48,057 nt of DNA from Egaibacter sp046050465 (GTDB lineage Bacteria > Pseudomonadota > Gammaproteobacteria > Burkholderiales > Burkholderiaceae_C), in NCBI GenBank assembly GCA_046050465.1, contig JBJOPS010000065.1, positions 1-48,057 on the forward strand, in the 5' to 3' direction. Shown here piece by piece: positions 1-8,774 of the stretch. Below the pieces are notes generated by a model that ran no database searches, was not told where the DNA came from, and was given only the letters and a program-made list of their open reading frames with translations. Both the position numbers and the translations under genes were made by a program. Each line of letters opens with the position of its first letter. Positions within the stretch are counted from its first letter, which is position 1.

Positions 1-196
1 AGAGGGTGCAACGGTCTACTTCGCTCAGGTACACCGCATCGGCACGCAGGTCTGCTGCGGGCAGGTCTTCAAACAAAAAGACTTCGAAAAACCGGGACAG
101 CAGCGGGTCGGCATGGACAAAGTCTTTGACCGCACGGCGTTCTTGCGCCAGCTCTTTTTGCACCGAGCTGATGAAGAGGGTTTGCTTCGCACTCAC
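1..196 (-). CDS. DUF4062 domain protein, N-terminal part only (runs off left edge)
   Basis: About 65 codons are visible before the gene leaves the window. Its GTG start overlaps the hsdR stop as GTGA (193-196), so the two are very likely translationally coupled. The residues TLFISSVQKELAQERRAV and FEDLPAADLRADAVYL match the conserved start of DUF4062 proteins. From memory, these often carry a downstream AlbA_2-type ATP-binding domain and accompany type I restriction loci. Function is unknown; the context argues for a part in the defence locus. The domain call rests only on this short N-terminus. Confidence 0.75.
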   Translation of the reverse strand, partial: MSAKQTLFISSVQKELAQERRAVKDFVHADPLLSRFFEVFLFEDLPAADLRADAVYLSEVDRCTL

Positions 197-3027
197 GCCG
201 CCAACTCCCGATTCAGTTCCTCAATCACCTTGGGCAGTTCCGCGCCAAAGAGCTGGTGCACCTTGCCCAGGCCGCCTTGGGCGTTGAAGGGGGCGTATTC
301 AAAGTCGTCTATTTCAATGCCGAGGTTGGCGGCGATATGGTCGCGGATCATTTCTAGCCAGTGTTGTTGTTCCTGGGTGAACGGGTTGTTTTCATTCTGC
401 TGGTGCTGGGCCAGCCAGGCTTTGAAGTTGGTTTGCACGCGCTCGGGGTAGGGCACGAGTTCGTTGTCTTGTTGCATGGCAAAACGCACCAGGCTGACCA
501 GGTCGGCGAGCAGGCGGCGCTGCGTGGCGCCTTTGACCTTGTCTTTGCGCAGGGTGGCGTAGGCCTGCCACAGGGCACCTTCGTCGATGTTGAGCGGCGG
601 GGCGTGGAGGGCATCGGCCAACTCTTTCAACTGCTCAAACATGAGCGGTGCACGCTGCCTTTCTACCGAATACCGCCTGCTGTACAAAATTTGCAGGGCG
701 GTGATTTCGTCTTTGTGCTGGGTGATGAACTGTTCAAAGCTTTGCACCAATGCGGTAGCGCGGTCGCTGCCTTCTTTGAAACCGAAGTCCAGCAAGCGGT
801 CTTGGGTAACGGTGTCGATCACCAAGTCTGCCTTCTGCTTCATTTTTAGTAGCTTCTCACGCAGGGCGGGTGCGGTAAATGGCTTGGTTGCATCCCGAAG
901 GCGTTGGTCAGCCTCGGCGGGTGGCATGTCTTGCGTGGCGTCGATGGCCAGCGCATCCACAATGCCGCGCGCCAGCTCGCGCAGGGTCTTGCCGCCGCTC
1001 AGCTCCACCACCTTGGCCTGGTCGGCCTCGCTGGCGTCTTTGTCCAACCGGGCCAACCTAGCGGCGATGCTGCTCAGCACTTCGTCTTCCACATTGCCCA
1101 GGCTCACGGCTTGCAGCAGTTTGTCCAGGGACACGCTCTTTTTGGCGTCCATGGGGCGGCTGTCGGTTTTGTCGCGCTCGCACACGCCTACGCAGTCAAC
1201 GATGACGAAGTGGTCTTTTTTGATGCTTATCCCATCTCGGCCGGGGTTGACTGCAGCCAGGTCGGTGGGGTTGCACACGCGCACGCCACGGCCTTTCATC
1301 TGCTCGAAGAAGCTGCGGCTTTTGACCGAGCGCATGAAGACGACGATTTCCACGGGCTTGATGTCGGTGCCGGTGGCGATCATGTCCACGGTGACGGCCA
1401 CGCGGGGGTAGTAGCCGGTGCGGAAGTCTTTGATGAGCTGCTCGGGGCTGGTGCCGCCGCCCTGGGCGCTGCGGTAGGTGATCTTTTGCGCAAACTCGTT
1501 GCCACGGCCAAACTCTTCGCGCAGGATTTCGACAATCTTTTCGGCGTGGTTGTCGTCTTTGGCAAAGATGAGCGTCTTGGGCAGCTCGGTGCGGGCGGGG
1601 AACATGTCTGCCTGCCAGCGGTCCCGCAGGGTGCCCACCACGGTGCGGATCTGGTCGGGCGTTTGCACGGCGCGGTCCAGCTCTTCGGGCTGGTATTCAA
1701 AGTCGTCGTCCAGCTGCCAGGCGGTTTTGCGGCGGGTGGCTTTGTCTTGCGTTTCCAGCCAGAAGCCCTTGTCCACCTTCGCGCCAGCTTCGCTGACTTC
1801 GGTTTTGATGCGGTACACGTCGTAGTTCACGTTCACGCCATCGGCCACGGCCTGGGCGTGGCCATATTCCATGACCAGGTTTTGGTTGAAGAAGCCAAAG
1901 GTCTGTTTGTTGGGCGTGGCGGTCAGGCCAATCAGGTAGGCGTCAAAGTACTCCAGCACCTGGCGCCACAGGTTGTAGATGCTGCGGTGGGCCTCGTCCG
2001 TCACCACAATGTCAAAGCTCTCGATGGGGATGGCCGGGTTGTAGCCAATGGGCTCTGGGTCTTTGAACAGGGCTTCGATGCGCTCGGTGGACTCTTCGTC
2101 GGCCTCTTCGGCCAGTTCGCGCCCCTTGAGCATGCTGAACATGCGCTGGATGGTGCAGATGACCACGCGGGCGCTGGTGTCGAGCTGGTTGCCTTGCAGG
2201 TGCTGGACGATGTATTCCTCGCCAAACTTGTAGTTGTTGTAAGGCGATGCGTAGGCGTCAAACTCTTTTTTGGTCTGGCGGGCCAAGTTGCCCCGGTCCA
2301 CCAAAAACAGCACTCGGCGGGCACCGCCAAACTTGATGAGGCGGTAGATGAAGCCGATGCTGGTGAAGGTCTTGCCGCTGCCGGTGGCCATTTGGATGAG
2401 GGCCTTGGGCTTGTTGGCGGCGAGGCTTTTCTCCAGGTTGGTGATGGCGCTGATTTGGGCGGGCCACAGGGAAAAGTGCGCACCGCCGCTGCCCCACTCC
2501 GTCACCAGCTGGGGCATGCTGCGCATGCGCGTGAGGAAGGTGCCGGGGGATTCTTGCGCGGTGTTGCCGTTGGCAGCAGAACTGGAAGAGCTTGGCAGGT
2601 GAGTCAGCCACTGCACCAGCATCTCTGGGCGGAAGAAGGCGAACACGGCTCTGGCGCGCGGCTCGGGGTCCAGCCCATTGGTGAAGTGGGTTTCTACCCC
2701 GGTGCTTTCCCACACAAAGGGCAGGGGGCGCGCCCAAGCGGGCAGGCTGGTGGGCAGGCCCTGGGCGTAACGGCCGCTTTGCAGCTCCACGCCCGTCAAG
2801 GTGGCGCCTTCTTTCTTGGCCTCAATTACGCCGCAGGCCTTGCCGTTCACATAGAGCAAATAGTCGGCAAAGCCAAAGCCTGAGTTGAGGGGGAATTCGC
2901 GGATGGCTACGCCCTTAACCGCACCGTCCCCGGCATGGATATTGGCGTCAGAAACGTTGCAGACGTACCAGCCCGCTTGCTGCAATAGCGTGTCGATGCT
3001 GGCTCTGGCTTTTTGCTCGGGCGTCAC
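193..3027 (-). CDS. hsdR: Type I restriction endonuclease subunit R
   Basis: Translocase and nuclease subunit of a type I restriction-modification complex, 944 residues. The N-terminus carries a PD-(D/E)xK nuclease site: Asp55 in the FADYLLYV segment, then Glu69-Ala-Lys71. A Walker A motif (ATGSGKT) lies near residue 215 and a DEAH box near residue 342, followed by the SF2 motif LIGLTATP. The C-terminal third fits the EcoEI-type R-subunit C-domain. The GTG start at 3027 has a good ribosome site (GGGGAG) six bases upstream. No methylase or specificity gene is visible; they would have to lie beyond the left edge. It is the first gene of its unit, 81 bp behind the glmS stop, and is probably a mobile accessory insertion. 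Confidence 0.93.
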   Translation of the reverse strand: MTPEQKARASIDTLLQQAGWYVCNVSDANIHAGDGAVKGVAIREFPLNSGFGFADYLLYVNGKACGVIEAKKEGATLTGVELQSGRYAQGLPTSLPAWARPLPFVWESTGVETHFTNGLDPEPRARAVFAFFRPEMLVQWLTHLPSSSSSAANGNTAQESPGTFLTRMRSMPQLVTEWGSGGAHFSLWPAQISAITNLEKSLAANKPKALIQMATGSGKTFTSIGFIYRLIKFGGARRVLFLVDRGNLARQTKKEFDAYASPYNNYKFGEEYIVQHLQGNQLDTSARVVICTIQRMFSMLKGRELAEEADEESTERIEALFKDPEPIGYNPAIPIESFDIVVTDEAHRSIYNLWRQVLEYFDAYLIGLTATPNKQTFGFFNQNLVMEYGHAQAVADGVNVNYDVYRIKTEVSEAGAKVDKGFWLETQDKATRRKTAWQLDDDFEYQPEELDRAVQTPDQIRTVVGTLRDRWQADMFPARTELPKTLIFAKDDNHAEKIVEILREEFGRGNEFAQKITYRSAQGGGTSPEQLIKDFRTGYYPRVAVTVDMIATGTDIKPVEIVVFMRSVKSRSFFEQMKGRGVRVCNPTDLAAVNPGRDGISIKKDHFVIVDCVGVCERDKTDSRPMDAKKSVSLDKLLQAVSLGNVEDEVLSSIAARLARLDKDASEADQAKVVELSGGKTLRELARGIVDALAIDATQDMPPAEADQRLRDATKPFTAPALREKLLKMKQKADLVIDTVTQDRLLDFGFKEGSDRATALVQSFEQFITQHKDEITALQILYSRRYSVERQRAPLMFEQLKELADALHAPPLNIDEGALWQAYATLRKDKVKGATQRRLLADLVSLVRFAMQQDNELVPYPERVQTNFKAWLAQHQQNENNPFTQEQQHWLEMIRDHIAANLGIEIDDFEYAPFNAQGGLGKVHQLFGAELPKVIEELNRELAA

Positions 3028-3108
3028 GAAATCTCCCCATGATGCATTCTAGTGAAATGCTACATGTTGATTTCTGGTCTATACAAGCTGGGTTCAAAGT
3101 AGTCGGCT

Positions 3109-4968
3109 CTATTCGACAGTGACACTCTTGGCCAGGTTACGGGGTTTGTCGACATCTGTCCCGCGTGCACAGGCCGTGTGATAAGCCAGCAGTTGCAGCG
3201 GCACCACGTGCAGCAGCGGTGATAGCTCGCCATAGTGCTCGGGCATTCGGATGACGTGCAGGCCTTCGCCGGATTCGATCTTTGTTCCTGCATCAGCCAG
3301 CACGTACAACACGCCCCCGCGAGCCCGCACCTCGTGCAGGTTGCTTTTCAGTTTCTCCAGAAGCGCATCGTTCGGAGCAACCGTCACCACCGGCATCGCA
3401 TTGGTAACCAGGGCCAGCGGGCCATGCTTGAGTTCGCCTGCCGGATAGGCCTCAGCATGGATATAGCTGATTTCCTTTAGTTTGAGTGCACCCTCCAGGG
3501 CGATGGGGTAGTGCAGGCCGCGGCCCAGGAACAGGGCATTTTCCATACGGGCAAAATCCTCCGCCCAGCTGATCACTTGCGGCTCCAGCGCCAGCACGGC
3601 TTGCAGGGCGGCCGGCAGGTGGCGCATGGCTTTGAGGTGGTGAGCTTCTTCTTCGTCAGTCAATCGGCCTTTAGCCTGGGCCAATGCCAGCGTCAGCAGG
3701 AACAGGCCTGCCAGTTGCGTCGTGAAGGCCTTGGTGGACGCTACGCCAATCTCGATGCCCGCGCGGGTGATGTAGGACAGTTTGCACTCACGCACCATGG
3801 CACTGGTGGCGACGTTGCAAATCGTCAGCGTGGTGGTCATACCCAGCCCCTGGGCGTGACGCAAAGCCGCCAGCGTGTCCGCAGTTTCACCCGACTGGGT
3901 GATGGTGACCACCAAAGTCCTGGAGTTGGGCACCGAGTCGCGGTAGCGGTATTCACTGGCAACTTCTACCTGCGTAGGCACCTTGGCAATTTTCTCCAGC
4001 CAGTATTTGGCCGTGCAACCACTGTAGTAGCTGGTACCACAGGCCAGAATGAGTACGTTGTCGATGTCCTTGAAGATGCGGTAGGCCCCGTCACCAAACA
4101 GCTCGGGAACAATACCTTGCACACCTTCCAGTGTGTCCGCAATGGCCTGAGGCTGCTCAAAAATCTCCTTTTGCATATAGTGGCGATAGGGTCCCAATTC
4201 GGCGGCGCCGCTGTGGGCTACCACCGTCTTCACCGGACGCCGGGCCGTTGCCACGGCTTTGTGTGCCTTGTCCACCAGCCAGTATTTCCCGACTTGCACA
4301 TCGACTACATCGCCTTCTTCCAGATAGACAATTTGATCGGTCACGCCTGCCAGTGCCATGGCATCACTTGCCAGAAAGTGCTCATTGCCATCTTTGCCCA
4401 CACCCAGGATCAGGGGCGACCCCGCACGTGCTCCAATCAGTCGATGGGGCTCGTCTTTGCAAAACACGGCAATTGCATAGGCGCCATGCAGCTGGCCAAC
4501 GGCTGCCTTGACCGCCTCGAACAGGTCTCCGTCGTACAGGCTGTCAATCAGATGGGCAATCACCTCCGAATCGGTCTGGCTGACAAACACATAGCCGCGG
4601 GCTTTCAATGTGGCGCGAAGCTCATCATGGTTTTCGATGATGCCGTTGTGCACCAGGGCAACACGGCCAGGACGTTTGTCCGAGTCGATGCCGGCACCAT
4701 GGCTGAAATGAGGGTGCGCATTGTGCACCGCAGGTGCGCCATGCGTAGCCCAGCGGGTATGCGCAATGCCGGTCGTACCCTCAAGTTTGCCTGAGCTCAC
4801 CTGCTCGGCGAGTTCAGCCACCCGCGAGGTGCTGCGAGCCCGCTTCAGGCCATCGGCATAAACGGCTACGCCACAAGAGTCATAGCCCCGGTACTCCAGA
4901 CGCTGCAGACCCTGAACCAGAATGGGAACGATATTGCGTGTTGATACGGCGCCGACAATGCCACACAT
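3109..4968 (-). CDS. glmS: Glutamine-fructose-6-phosphate aminotransferase (isomerizing)
   Basis: Makes glucosamine-6-phosphate from fructose-6-phosphate and glutamine, the first step to UDP-GlcNAc for peptidoglycan and LPS; cytoplasmic. 619 residues, close to the usual 609. Cys2 of MCGIVGAV is the N-terminal nucleophile of the class II glutaminase domain (about 1-240); two SIS sugar-isomerase domains follow. The C-terminus ends in the conserved DVDKPRNLAKSVTVE, the segment whose coding DNA is the TnsD target of Tn7 in other bacteria. The start at 4968 has GGAG nine bases upstream. It is divergent from the Lrp-type regulator across a 135-bp AT-rich region. glmU, the next enzyme set of the pathway, lies 1.4 kb away on the same strand. 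Confidence 0.97.
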   Translation of the reverse strand: MCGIVGAVSTRNIVPILVQGLQRLEYRGYDSCGVAVYADGLKRARSTSRVAELAEQVSSGKLEGTTGIAHTRWATHGAPAVHNAHPHFSHGAGIDSDKRPGRVALVHNGIIENHDELRATLKARGYVFVSQTDSEVIAHLIDSLYDGDLFEAVKAAVGQLHGAYAIAVFCKDEPHRLIGARAGSPLILGVGKDGNEHFLASDAMALAGVTDQIVYLEEGDVVDVQVGKYWLVDKAHKAVATARRPVKTVVAHSGAAELGPYRHYMQKEIFEQPQAIADTLEGVQGIVPELFGDGAYRIFKDIDNVLILACGTSYYSGCTAKYWLEKIAKVPTQVEVASEYRYRDSVPNSRTLVVTITQSGETADTLAALRHAQGLGMTTTLTICNVATSAMVRECKLSYITRAGIEIGVASTKAFTTQLAGLFLLTLALAQAKGRLTDEEEAHHLKAMRHLPAALQAVLALEPQVISWAEDFARMENALFLGRGLHYPIALEGALKLKEISYIHAEAYPAGELKHGPLALVTNAMPVVTVAPNDALLEKLKSNLHEVRARGGVLYVLADAGTKIESGEGLHVIRMPEHYGELSPLLHVVPLQLLAYHTACARGTDVDKPRNLAKSVTVE

Positions 4969-5020
4969 AAGAATGCTCCGGAAAAAGGGATGCCCGAATC
5001 GTACCGTGGGCTGAGTAAAA

Positions 5021-5099
5021 TTTCACGATGAAAAAGTTGTATTTTTTAGCAAAAATTTCATGAACATGAAAATACAGCCATTTATTTCATAAATAATGA
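5021..5099. promoter_or_regulatory. Shared glmS/lrp control region with three TTTCA-type inverted repeats
   Basis: The divergent intergenic region 4969-5103 is much richer in A/T than the flanking genes. It holds a perfect inverted repeat TTTCATG-AA-CATGAAA (5056-5071), a shorter one TTTCA-CGA-TGAAA (5021-5033) and a third TCAT-n5-ATGA (5087-5099). Centres lie about 37 and 30 bp apart. Lrp/AsnC proteins bind several phased A/T-rich palindromes at their own promoters, so these are candidate autoregulatory sites that could also act on glmS. Binding is an inference. Confidence 0.5.
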
Positions 5100-5103
5100 T
5101 GTT

Positions 5104-5628
5104 ATGGAACAAATATCGATTGATGAAACAGATCTGCAACTGCTAAATGAGCTGCAGAACGATGCCTCCCTGACTAACCAGGAGTTGGCGCGCAGGGTCA
5201 GCACTTCGGCTCCGACCTGTCTGCGCCGGGTCAAGCGCCTTCGCGACGCTGGCCTGATTGAGCGTCAAATCGCGGTGCTGTCCGCCCAAAAGATCGCCAG
5301 TGTGCTGGGGCACGGGTTGAGCGTGATCGTGGAAATCACGCTGGACCGTCAGGGCGCTGAGGCACTGGATGATTTTGAGCAGCGCGCAGTCCAGGACGAA
5401 GCCGTGCAGCAGTGTTACCGTGTGTCGCCCGGGCCCGATTTTGTGTTGGTGGTGCATGCCCTGAACATGCCGGACTATCTGGCGCTGGCGCAGCGGCTAT
5501 TCAGCGGCGACGCCAACGTGCGCAACGTCAAGGCTTTTTTCAGCATCAAGCGCAGCAAGTTTGGGGCACGAGTGCCGATGCCACCACGATCGCTTACACC
5601 CCTGCTTCCACGAACAGCGGCAGGGTAA
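5104..5628 (+). CDS. Lrp/AsnC family transcriptional regulator
   Basis: 174 residues. The N-terminal AsnC-type winged helix (about 5-65; NDASLTNQELARRVSTSAPT then LRRVKRLRDAGLIERQIAVL) is followed by an alpha-beta RAM ligand-binding domain (about 70-155) containing CYRVSPGPDFVLVV. Such proteins form octameric discs and respond to amino acids; the ligand here cannot be told. No clear Shine-Dalgarno precedes the ATG. It is divergent from glmS, and its last 35 bases overlap the 3' end of the convergent histidine kinase gene. The tail after residue 158 (ARVPMPPRSLTPLLP) is unlike the family and is encoded partly in the overlap. Confidence 0.9.
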   Translation: MEQISIDETDLQLLNELQNDASLTNQELARRVSTSAPTCLRRVKRLRDAGLIERQIAVLSAQKIASVLGHGLSVIVEITLDRQGAEALDDFEQRAVQDEAVQQCYRVSPGPDFVLVVHALNMPDYLALAQRLFSGDANVRNVKAFFSIKRSKFGARVPMPPRSLTPLLPRTAAG

Positions 5629-6352
5629 AACCGATATCACAGCCGGCATCGACATTACCTTCGGCCCACACGGTGCCGCCGTGCCGTTGCACGATCTTGC
5701 GCGTCAACGCCAGTCCCAGACCTATTCCCTCAAATTCGGTTGCTCTGTGCAGACGTTGAAACACTTTGAACAGTTTTTCCCTGTATCGGGGGTTAAAACC
5801 TACGCCGTTGTCCTTGATGTGAAATATGCACAGACCGTTGTCAGTCAGGGCCCAACTGATCTCAATGTGTGCCACCTTTGTGCAACGCGTGTATTTGAGT
5901 GCATTCGATAGCAGCTTGTTCCATATCTGGCGGATCAACACGGGATCTGCACCGACAGGTGGAAAATCCGGCGCAATGTCCCATTCGATCTGGCGACCCG
6001 CCATGTCTGCCATGTGCGTGCCCATCAGTTCATGAAGCAGTGCGCTGGTATCAATTCGTGCCGGGTTCACGCCGGTGTGGCCTACGCGGGAGAGCTCCAT
6101 GAGGCCATCAATCAGGAGCCCCATGTGTTTGGCCGCGACACTGACTGTGTCCAGACTCGTGGTGATCCCTTTGTCGGGTTGCCCACCCAGGTCCTCCTTG
6201 ATGATCTGGACATAGGCCGTGACATGGCGCAACGACGCACGAAGATCATGCGAGACGGAATAGGTGAACTCTTCGAGATCCGCTCTCGCCTGGTTGAGTT
6301 CCAGTTTCAGTTTGGCAATTTCCCGTCGCGCGGCGTCCAGATCATCGGGCAT
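5594..6352 (-). CDS. Sensor-domain-less histidine kinase
   Basis: 252 residues from the ATG at 6352, chosen because AGGAG lies seven bases upstream; the open frame to 6427 would run into glmU. A short coiled-coil leader (about 5-28) precedes the dimerisation/phosphoacceptor domain with His35 in SVSHDLRAS. A HATPase domain follows with an N-box (NKLLSNALKYT), G1 (DNGVGF) and G2 (GIGLGLALTRKI). The kinase core resembles those of bacteriophytochromes, but no PAS, GAF or membrane segment is present. It must be cytosolic and probably takes its input from a partner. It lies 31 bp behind glmU and could be cotranscribed with it. No response regulator is adjacent on this strand; the LuxR-type regulator beyond glmU is the nearest candidate. 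Confidence 0.88.
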   Translation of the reverse strand: MPDDLDAARREIAKLKLELNQARADLEEFTYSVSHDLRASLRHVTAYVQIIKEDLGGQPDKGITTSLDTVSVAAKHMGLLIDGLMELSRVGHTGVNPARIDTSALLHELMGTHMADMAGRQIEWDIAPDFPPVGADPVLIRQIWNKLLSNALKYTRCTKVAHIEISWALTDNGLCIFHIKDNGVGFNPRYREKLFKVFQRLHRATEFEGIGLGLALTRKIVQRHGGTVWAEGNVDAGCDIGFTLPLFVEAGV

Positions 6353-6383
6353 GAAATTACTCCTCGTATCCAGACGAGTTGGC

Positions 6384-7802
6384 TCAGGTTTTAGCAGTTT
6401 TTTTCGCAGGCCGGGGCCACCCGTCAATGCTCACCTGCTTGGCGCGCGAAACAGTCAATGCGCCAGCCGGCGTGTCTTTGGTGATGGTGGAGCCACCACC
6501 CACCGTGCCACCGGCTCCAATGGTGACAGGGGCCACCAGCACACAATTGCTTCCCACGTGGACATCGGCCTCAATGACCGTGCGGTGCTTGTTGGCACCG
6601 TCGTAGTTTGCCGTGATGCTGCCCGCGCCATAGTTCACACGCTCGCCAACCGTGGTGTCACCGAGATACGCTAGGTGATTCGCCTTGGCCCCTTTCGCCA
6701 ATGTTGAATTCTTGATTTCAACAAAATTGCCGATGTGTACCTCGGCCCCCAGCACCGCGCCTGGGCGCAACCGGGAAAAAGGCCCCACCTGCGCGCCCTC
6801 GCCGATGCTCGCTCCCAGCTTCTCGCCGTCGATATACGTGAACGGAAGAATGTGCGCTCCGGCAGCAATACTCGCATTGGCGATCACACAGTTGGCTCCG
6901 ATGCGCACATCGTCGGCCAGTGATACGGCCCCTTCAAACACACAGTTAACGTCAATCGACACGTCTTCGCCACAGGTCAATGACCCTCTCACATCGAATC
7001 GCGCCGGGTCAGCCAGACGAACGCCCTGTTCCATGAAACGGTTGGCCAGGCGGCGCTGATACGCACGCTCAAGCTCCGCCAGCTGTACAGGGCTGTTCAC
7101 GCCATCCACCTCAATCTTGTTGGCTGTGCGGGTAGCAACTACACCCACGCCATCACTGACGGCGAACTTCACGATATCGGTCAGGTAATACTCACCCTGC
7201 ACGTTGTCGTTGTGCAGTCGGGCCAGCCAGTTTTTGAGTCGGGCGGTGGGGGCCGCCATCACGCCGGTGTAGATTTCGCCTATCTCGCGCTGTGCGGCCG
7301 AGGCATCCTTATGCTCCACAATGGCCCGTACCGCGTCGCCCTCACGAACGATGCGCCCGTAGCCACTTGGGTCTGGCATATTGACTGTCAGCAAAGCGAG
7401 TTTTTCCCCGGCACAGTCCCCAACCAGACCGCGCAATGTGTCAACCTCAATCAGGGGAACATCGCCATTGAGGATCAGCGTCACGCCGTCGTCAGGCAGA
7501 ACGGGCACCGCCTGCTGCACGGCATGGCCGGTTCCCAGCTGGGGTTCCTGGCGAACAAACTTCAGTCCGGAATTGATGCCAAATTGCCCTTCCGGCCTTG
7601 TGAAATAAGCGCAAGCCGCTTCAACTTCTGTAGCGCCATGACCGGTAACCATGACCACGCTACGCACGCCCAGAGTCGCCACCGTGTCCAGAACATGTTG
7701 CACCAAAGCGCGCCCGGCCAAGCGGTGCAATACTTTGGGCAGTTTGCTCTTCATGCGGGTTCCTTTGCCCGCGGCCATGATGACCACATCTACTGCTGCC
7801 AT
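6384..7802 (-). CDS. glmU: Bifunctional GlcN-1-P acetyltransferase / GlcNAc-1-P uridyltransferase
   Basis: Converts glucosamine-1-phosphate to UDP-GlcNAc in two steps; cytoplasmic, trimeric. 472 residues (E. coli 456). The N-terminal nucleotidyltransferase has the signature MAAGKGTRMKSKLPK. The C-terminal half is a left-handed beta-helix of hexapeptide repeats with the acetyltransferase segment HLAYLGDTTVGERVNYGAG. The start at 7802 (MAAVDVVIMAAG) is chosen because the 30 residues open upstream do not resemble the family. It works downstream of the nearby glmS product after phosphoglucosamine mutase, which is not in the window. Confidence 0.96.
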   Translation of the reverse strand: MAAVDVVIMAAGKGTRMKSKLPKVLHRLAGRALVQHVLDTVATLGVRSVVMVTGHGATEVEAACAYFTRPEGQFGINSGLKFVRQEPQLGTGHAVQQAVPVLPDDGVTLILNGDVPLIEVDTLRGLVGDCAGEKLALLTVNMPDPSGYGRIVREGDAVRAIVEHKDASAAQREIGEIYTGVMAAPTARLKNWLARLHNDNVQGEYYLTDIVKFAVSDGVGVVATRTANKIEVDGVNSPVQLAELERAYQRRLANRFMEQGVRLADPARFDVRGSLTCGEDVSIDVNCVFEGAVSLADDVRIGANCVIANASIAAGAHILPFTYIDGEKLGASIGEGAQVGPFSRLRPGAVLGAEVHIGNFVEIKNSTLAKGAKANHLAYLGDTTVGERVNYGAGSITANYDGANKHRTVIEADVHVGSNCVLVAPVTIGAGGTVGGGSTITKDTPAGALTVSRAKQVSIDGWPRPAKKTAKT

Positions 7803-8098
7803 GCCTGATTCCCCCAGATCCGTTGTTTGATGGCTCCCGATTATCGGCCGGATTTGACATATTGGTGGCTGCCGTGGGTATGCCGATTTCAATGAGGCCC
7901 AGACTCTGCAGGTACGCGATGAGATTGATCGCCTTCACCAATGGCACCGCGTCACCGCATTACGGCAGAGCAACGCCCGCATGCAGCATGGCGTCTGGCC
8001 GAATGCGAGCGCAACATGTGCCAACTGGCAACGCAATGCTGAATTTTTTCGTTGTTTACAAAGGCATCTGCCGATGCGCTGGTATCCTGTTACGCGTC
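7803..8098. other. Intergenic region between glmU and the LuxR-type regulator
   Basis: A 296-bp divergent spacer that should hold promoters for both neighbours. No convincing promoter boxes, RNA or conserved gene was found. A leftward open stretch (7860-7947) encodes AINLIAYLQSLGL, which faintly recalls the C-terminal helix of a class I cytochrome c. There is an in-frame stop just upstream and no haem motif, so at best it is a relic. Confidence 0.3.
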
Positions 8099-8752
8099 AT
8101 GAATATTTTTCTAATCGATGAGCACACACTGTTTCGCGAAGGCATGCGTAACTTGCTCCCTCCTCTGGCCGAAGCAGTTTCGCTCACCATGTTTGACGTG
8201 TGTGAACAAGCTCTGGAGTTACCAACTGGCACGCCAGCCCCAGACCTTATTTTGAAAGACTGGCATCGAGGGGCCAGCAGTTTTGCCACCTTGAAATCGG
8301 TTTGTCAGAGATTTCCTCTGAGCCCCGTCGTCGTGGTGTCCGGTGAAAGCGGGCCCGAGCTGATTCGCAGGATCATCGCCCACGGCGCTGCCGGCTTTAT
8401 CCCCAAACAATCGACACCTCATGCATTGATTCGTGCTCTGCACCAGATTCTCAATGGCGAGGCGTTTATGCCAGAAACAGCGTACGCTGGTTACGTGTCC
8501 CGCATGGGCCATGCCGGACACCAGTTGCGCATGCTTGAAATGGCCACCGTCTGGCCCGCCCTGACTCAACGTCAGCTCGAGGTATTTCACGGTGCCCTGC
8601 GTGGGCTGGCCAATAAAGAAATTGCACGCGAACTGGCGATCTCCGATGGCACTGTTCAGCAGCATCTGAGCACCATTTACCGGGTGCTGGGCGTTGCCAG
8701 TCGGACCGAAGCAGTATCGATAGCCGCCCGGCGCGGCATTCGGACAGACTGA
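8099..8752 (+). CDS. NarL/FixJ (LuxR-type) response regulator
   Basis: 217 residues from the ATG at 8099 (MNIFLIDEHTLFREG). The frame is open further upstream, but that part has no family resemblance. The receiver domain (1-120) keeps the acidic pair Asp7-Glu8, a phosphoacceptor Asp54 in the unusual context ILKDWHR, and the late lysine in GFIPKQST. The C-terminal LuxR helix-turn-helix (about 148-210) reads LTQRQLEVFHGAL then NKEIARELAISDGTVQQHL. No kinase is adjacent on the same strand; the sensor-less kinase on the other side of glmU is a possible partner. No strong ribosome site is seen, so the start is less certain than the identity. Targets are unknown. Confidence 0.88.
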   Translation: MNIFLIDEHTLFREGMRNLLPPLAEAVSLTMFDVCEQALELPTGTPAPDLILKDWHRGASSFATLKSVCQRFPLSPVVVVSGESGPELIRRIIAHGAAGFIPKQSTPHALIRALHQILNGEAFMPETAYAGYVSRMGHAGHQLRMLEMATVWPALTQRQLEVFHGALRGLANKEIARELAISDGTVQQHLSTIYRVLGVASRTEAVSIAARRGIRTD

Positions 8753-8774
8753 TTTCTATCGATCCCCGGAGCAG

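Noticed and set aside
904..2883. 659-codon open frame antisense to hsdR
   Set aside because: Its product is rich in Gly, His, Val and Ala without any family motif and mirrors hsdR codons; a by-product of high third-position GC.
3028..3108. Tn7-like transposon end behind glmS
   Set aside because: No sequence resembling the Tn7 terminal repeats and no 5-bp duplication could be identified; position alone is not evidence.
3511..4794. 427-codon open frame antisense to glmS
   Set aside because: No recognisable domain, and the sense strand carries an unmistakable glmS.
7860..7947. Possible cytochrome c C-terminal fragment upstream of glmU
   Set aside because: Only a dozen residues resemble the helix, there is no CxxCH motif, and an in-frame stop lies just upstream.
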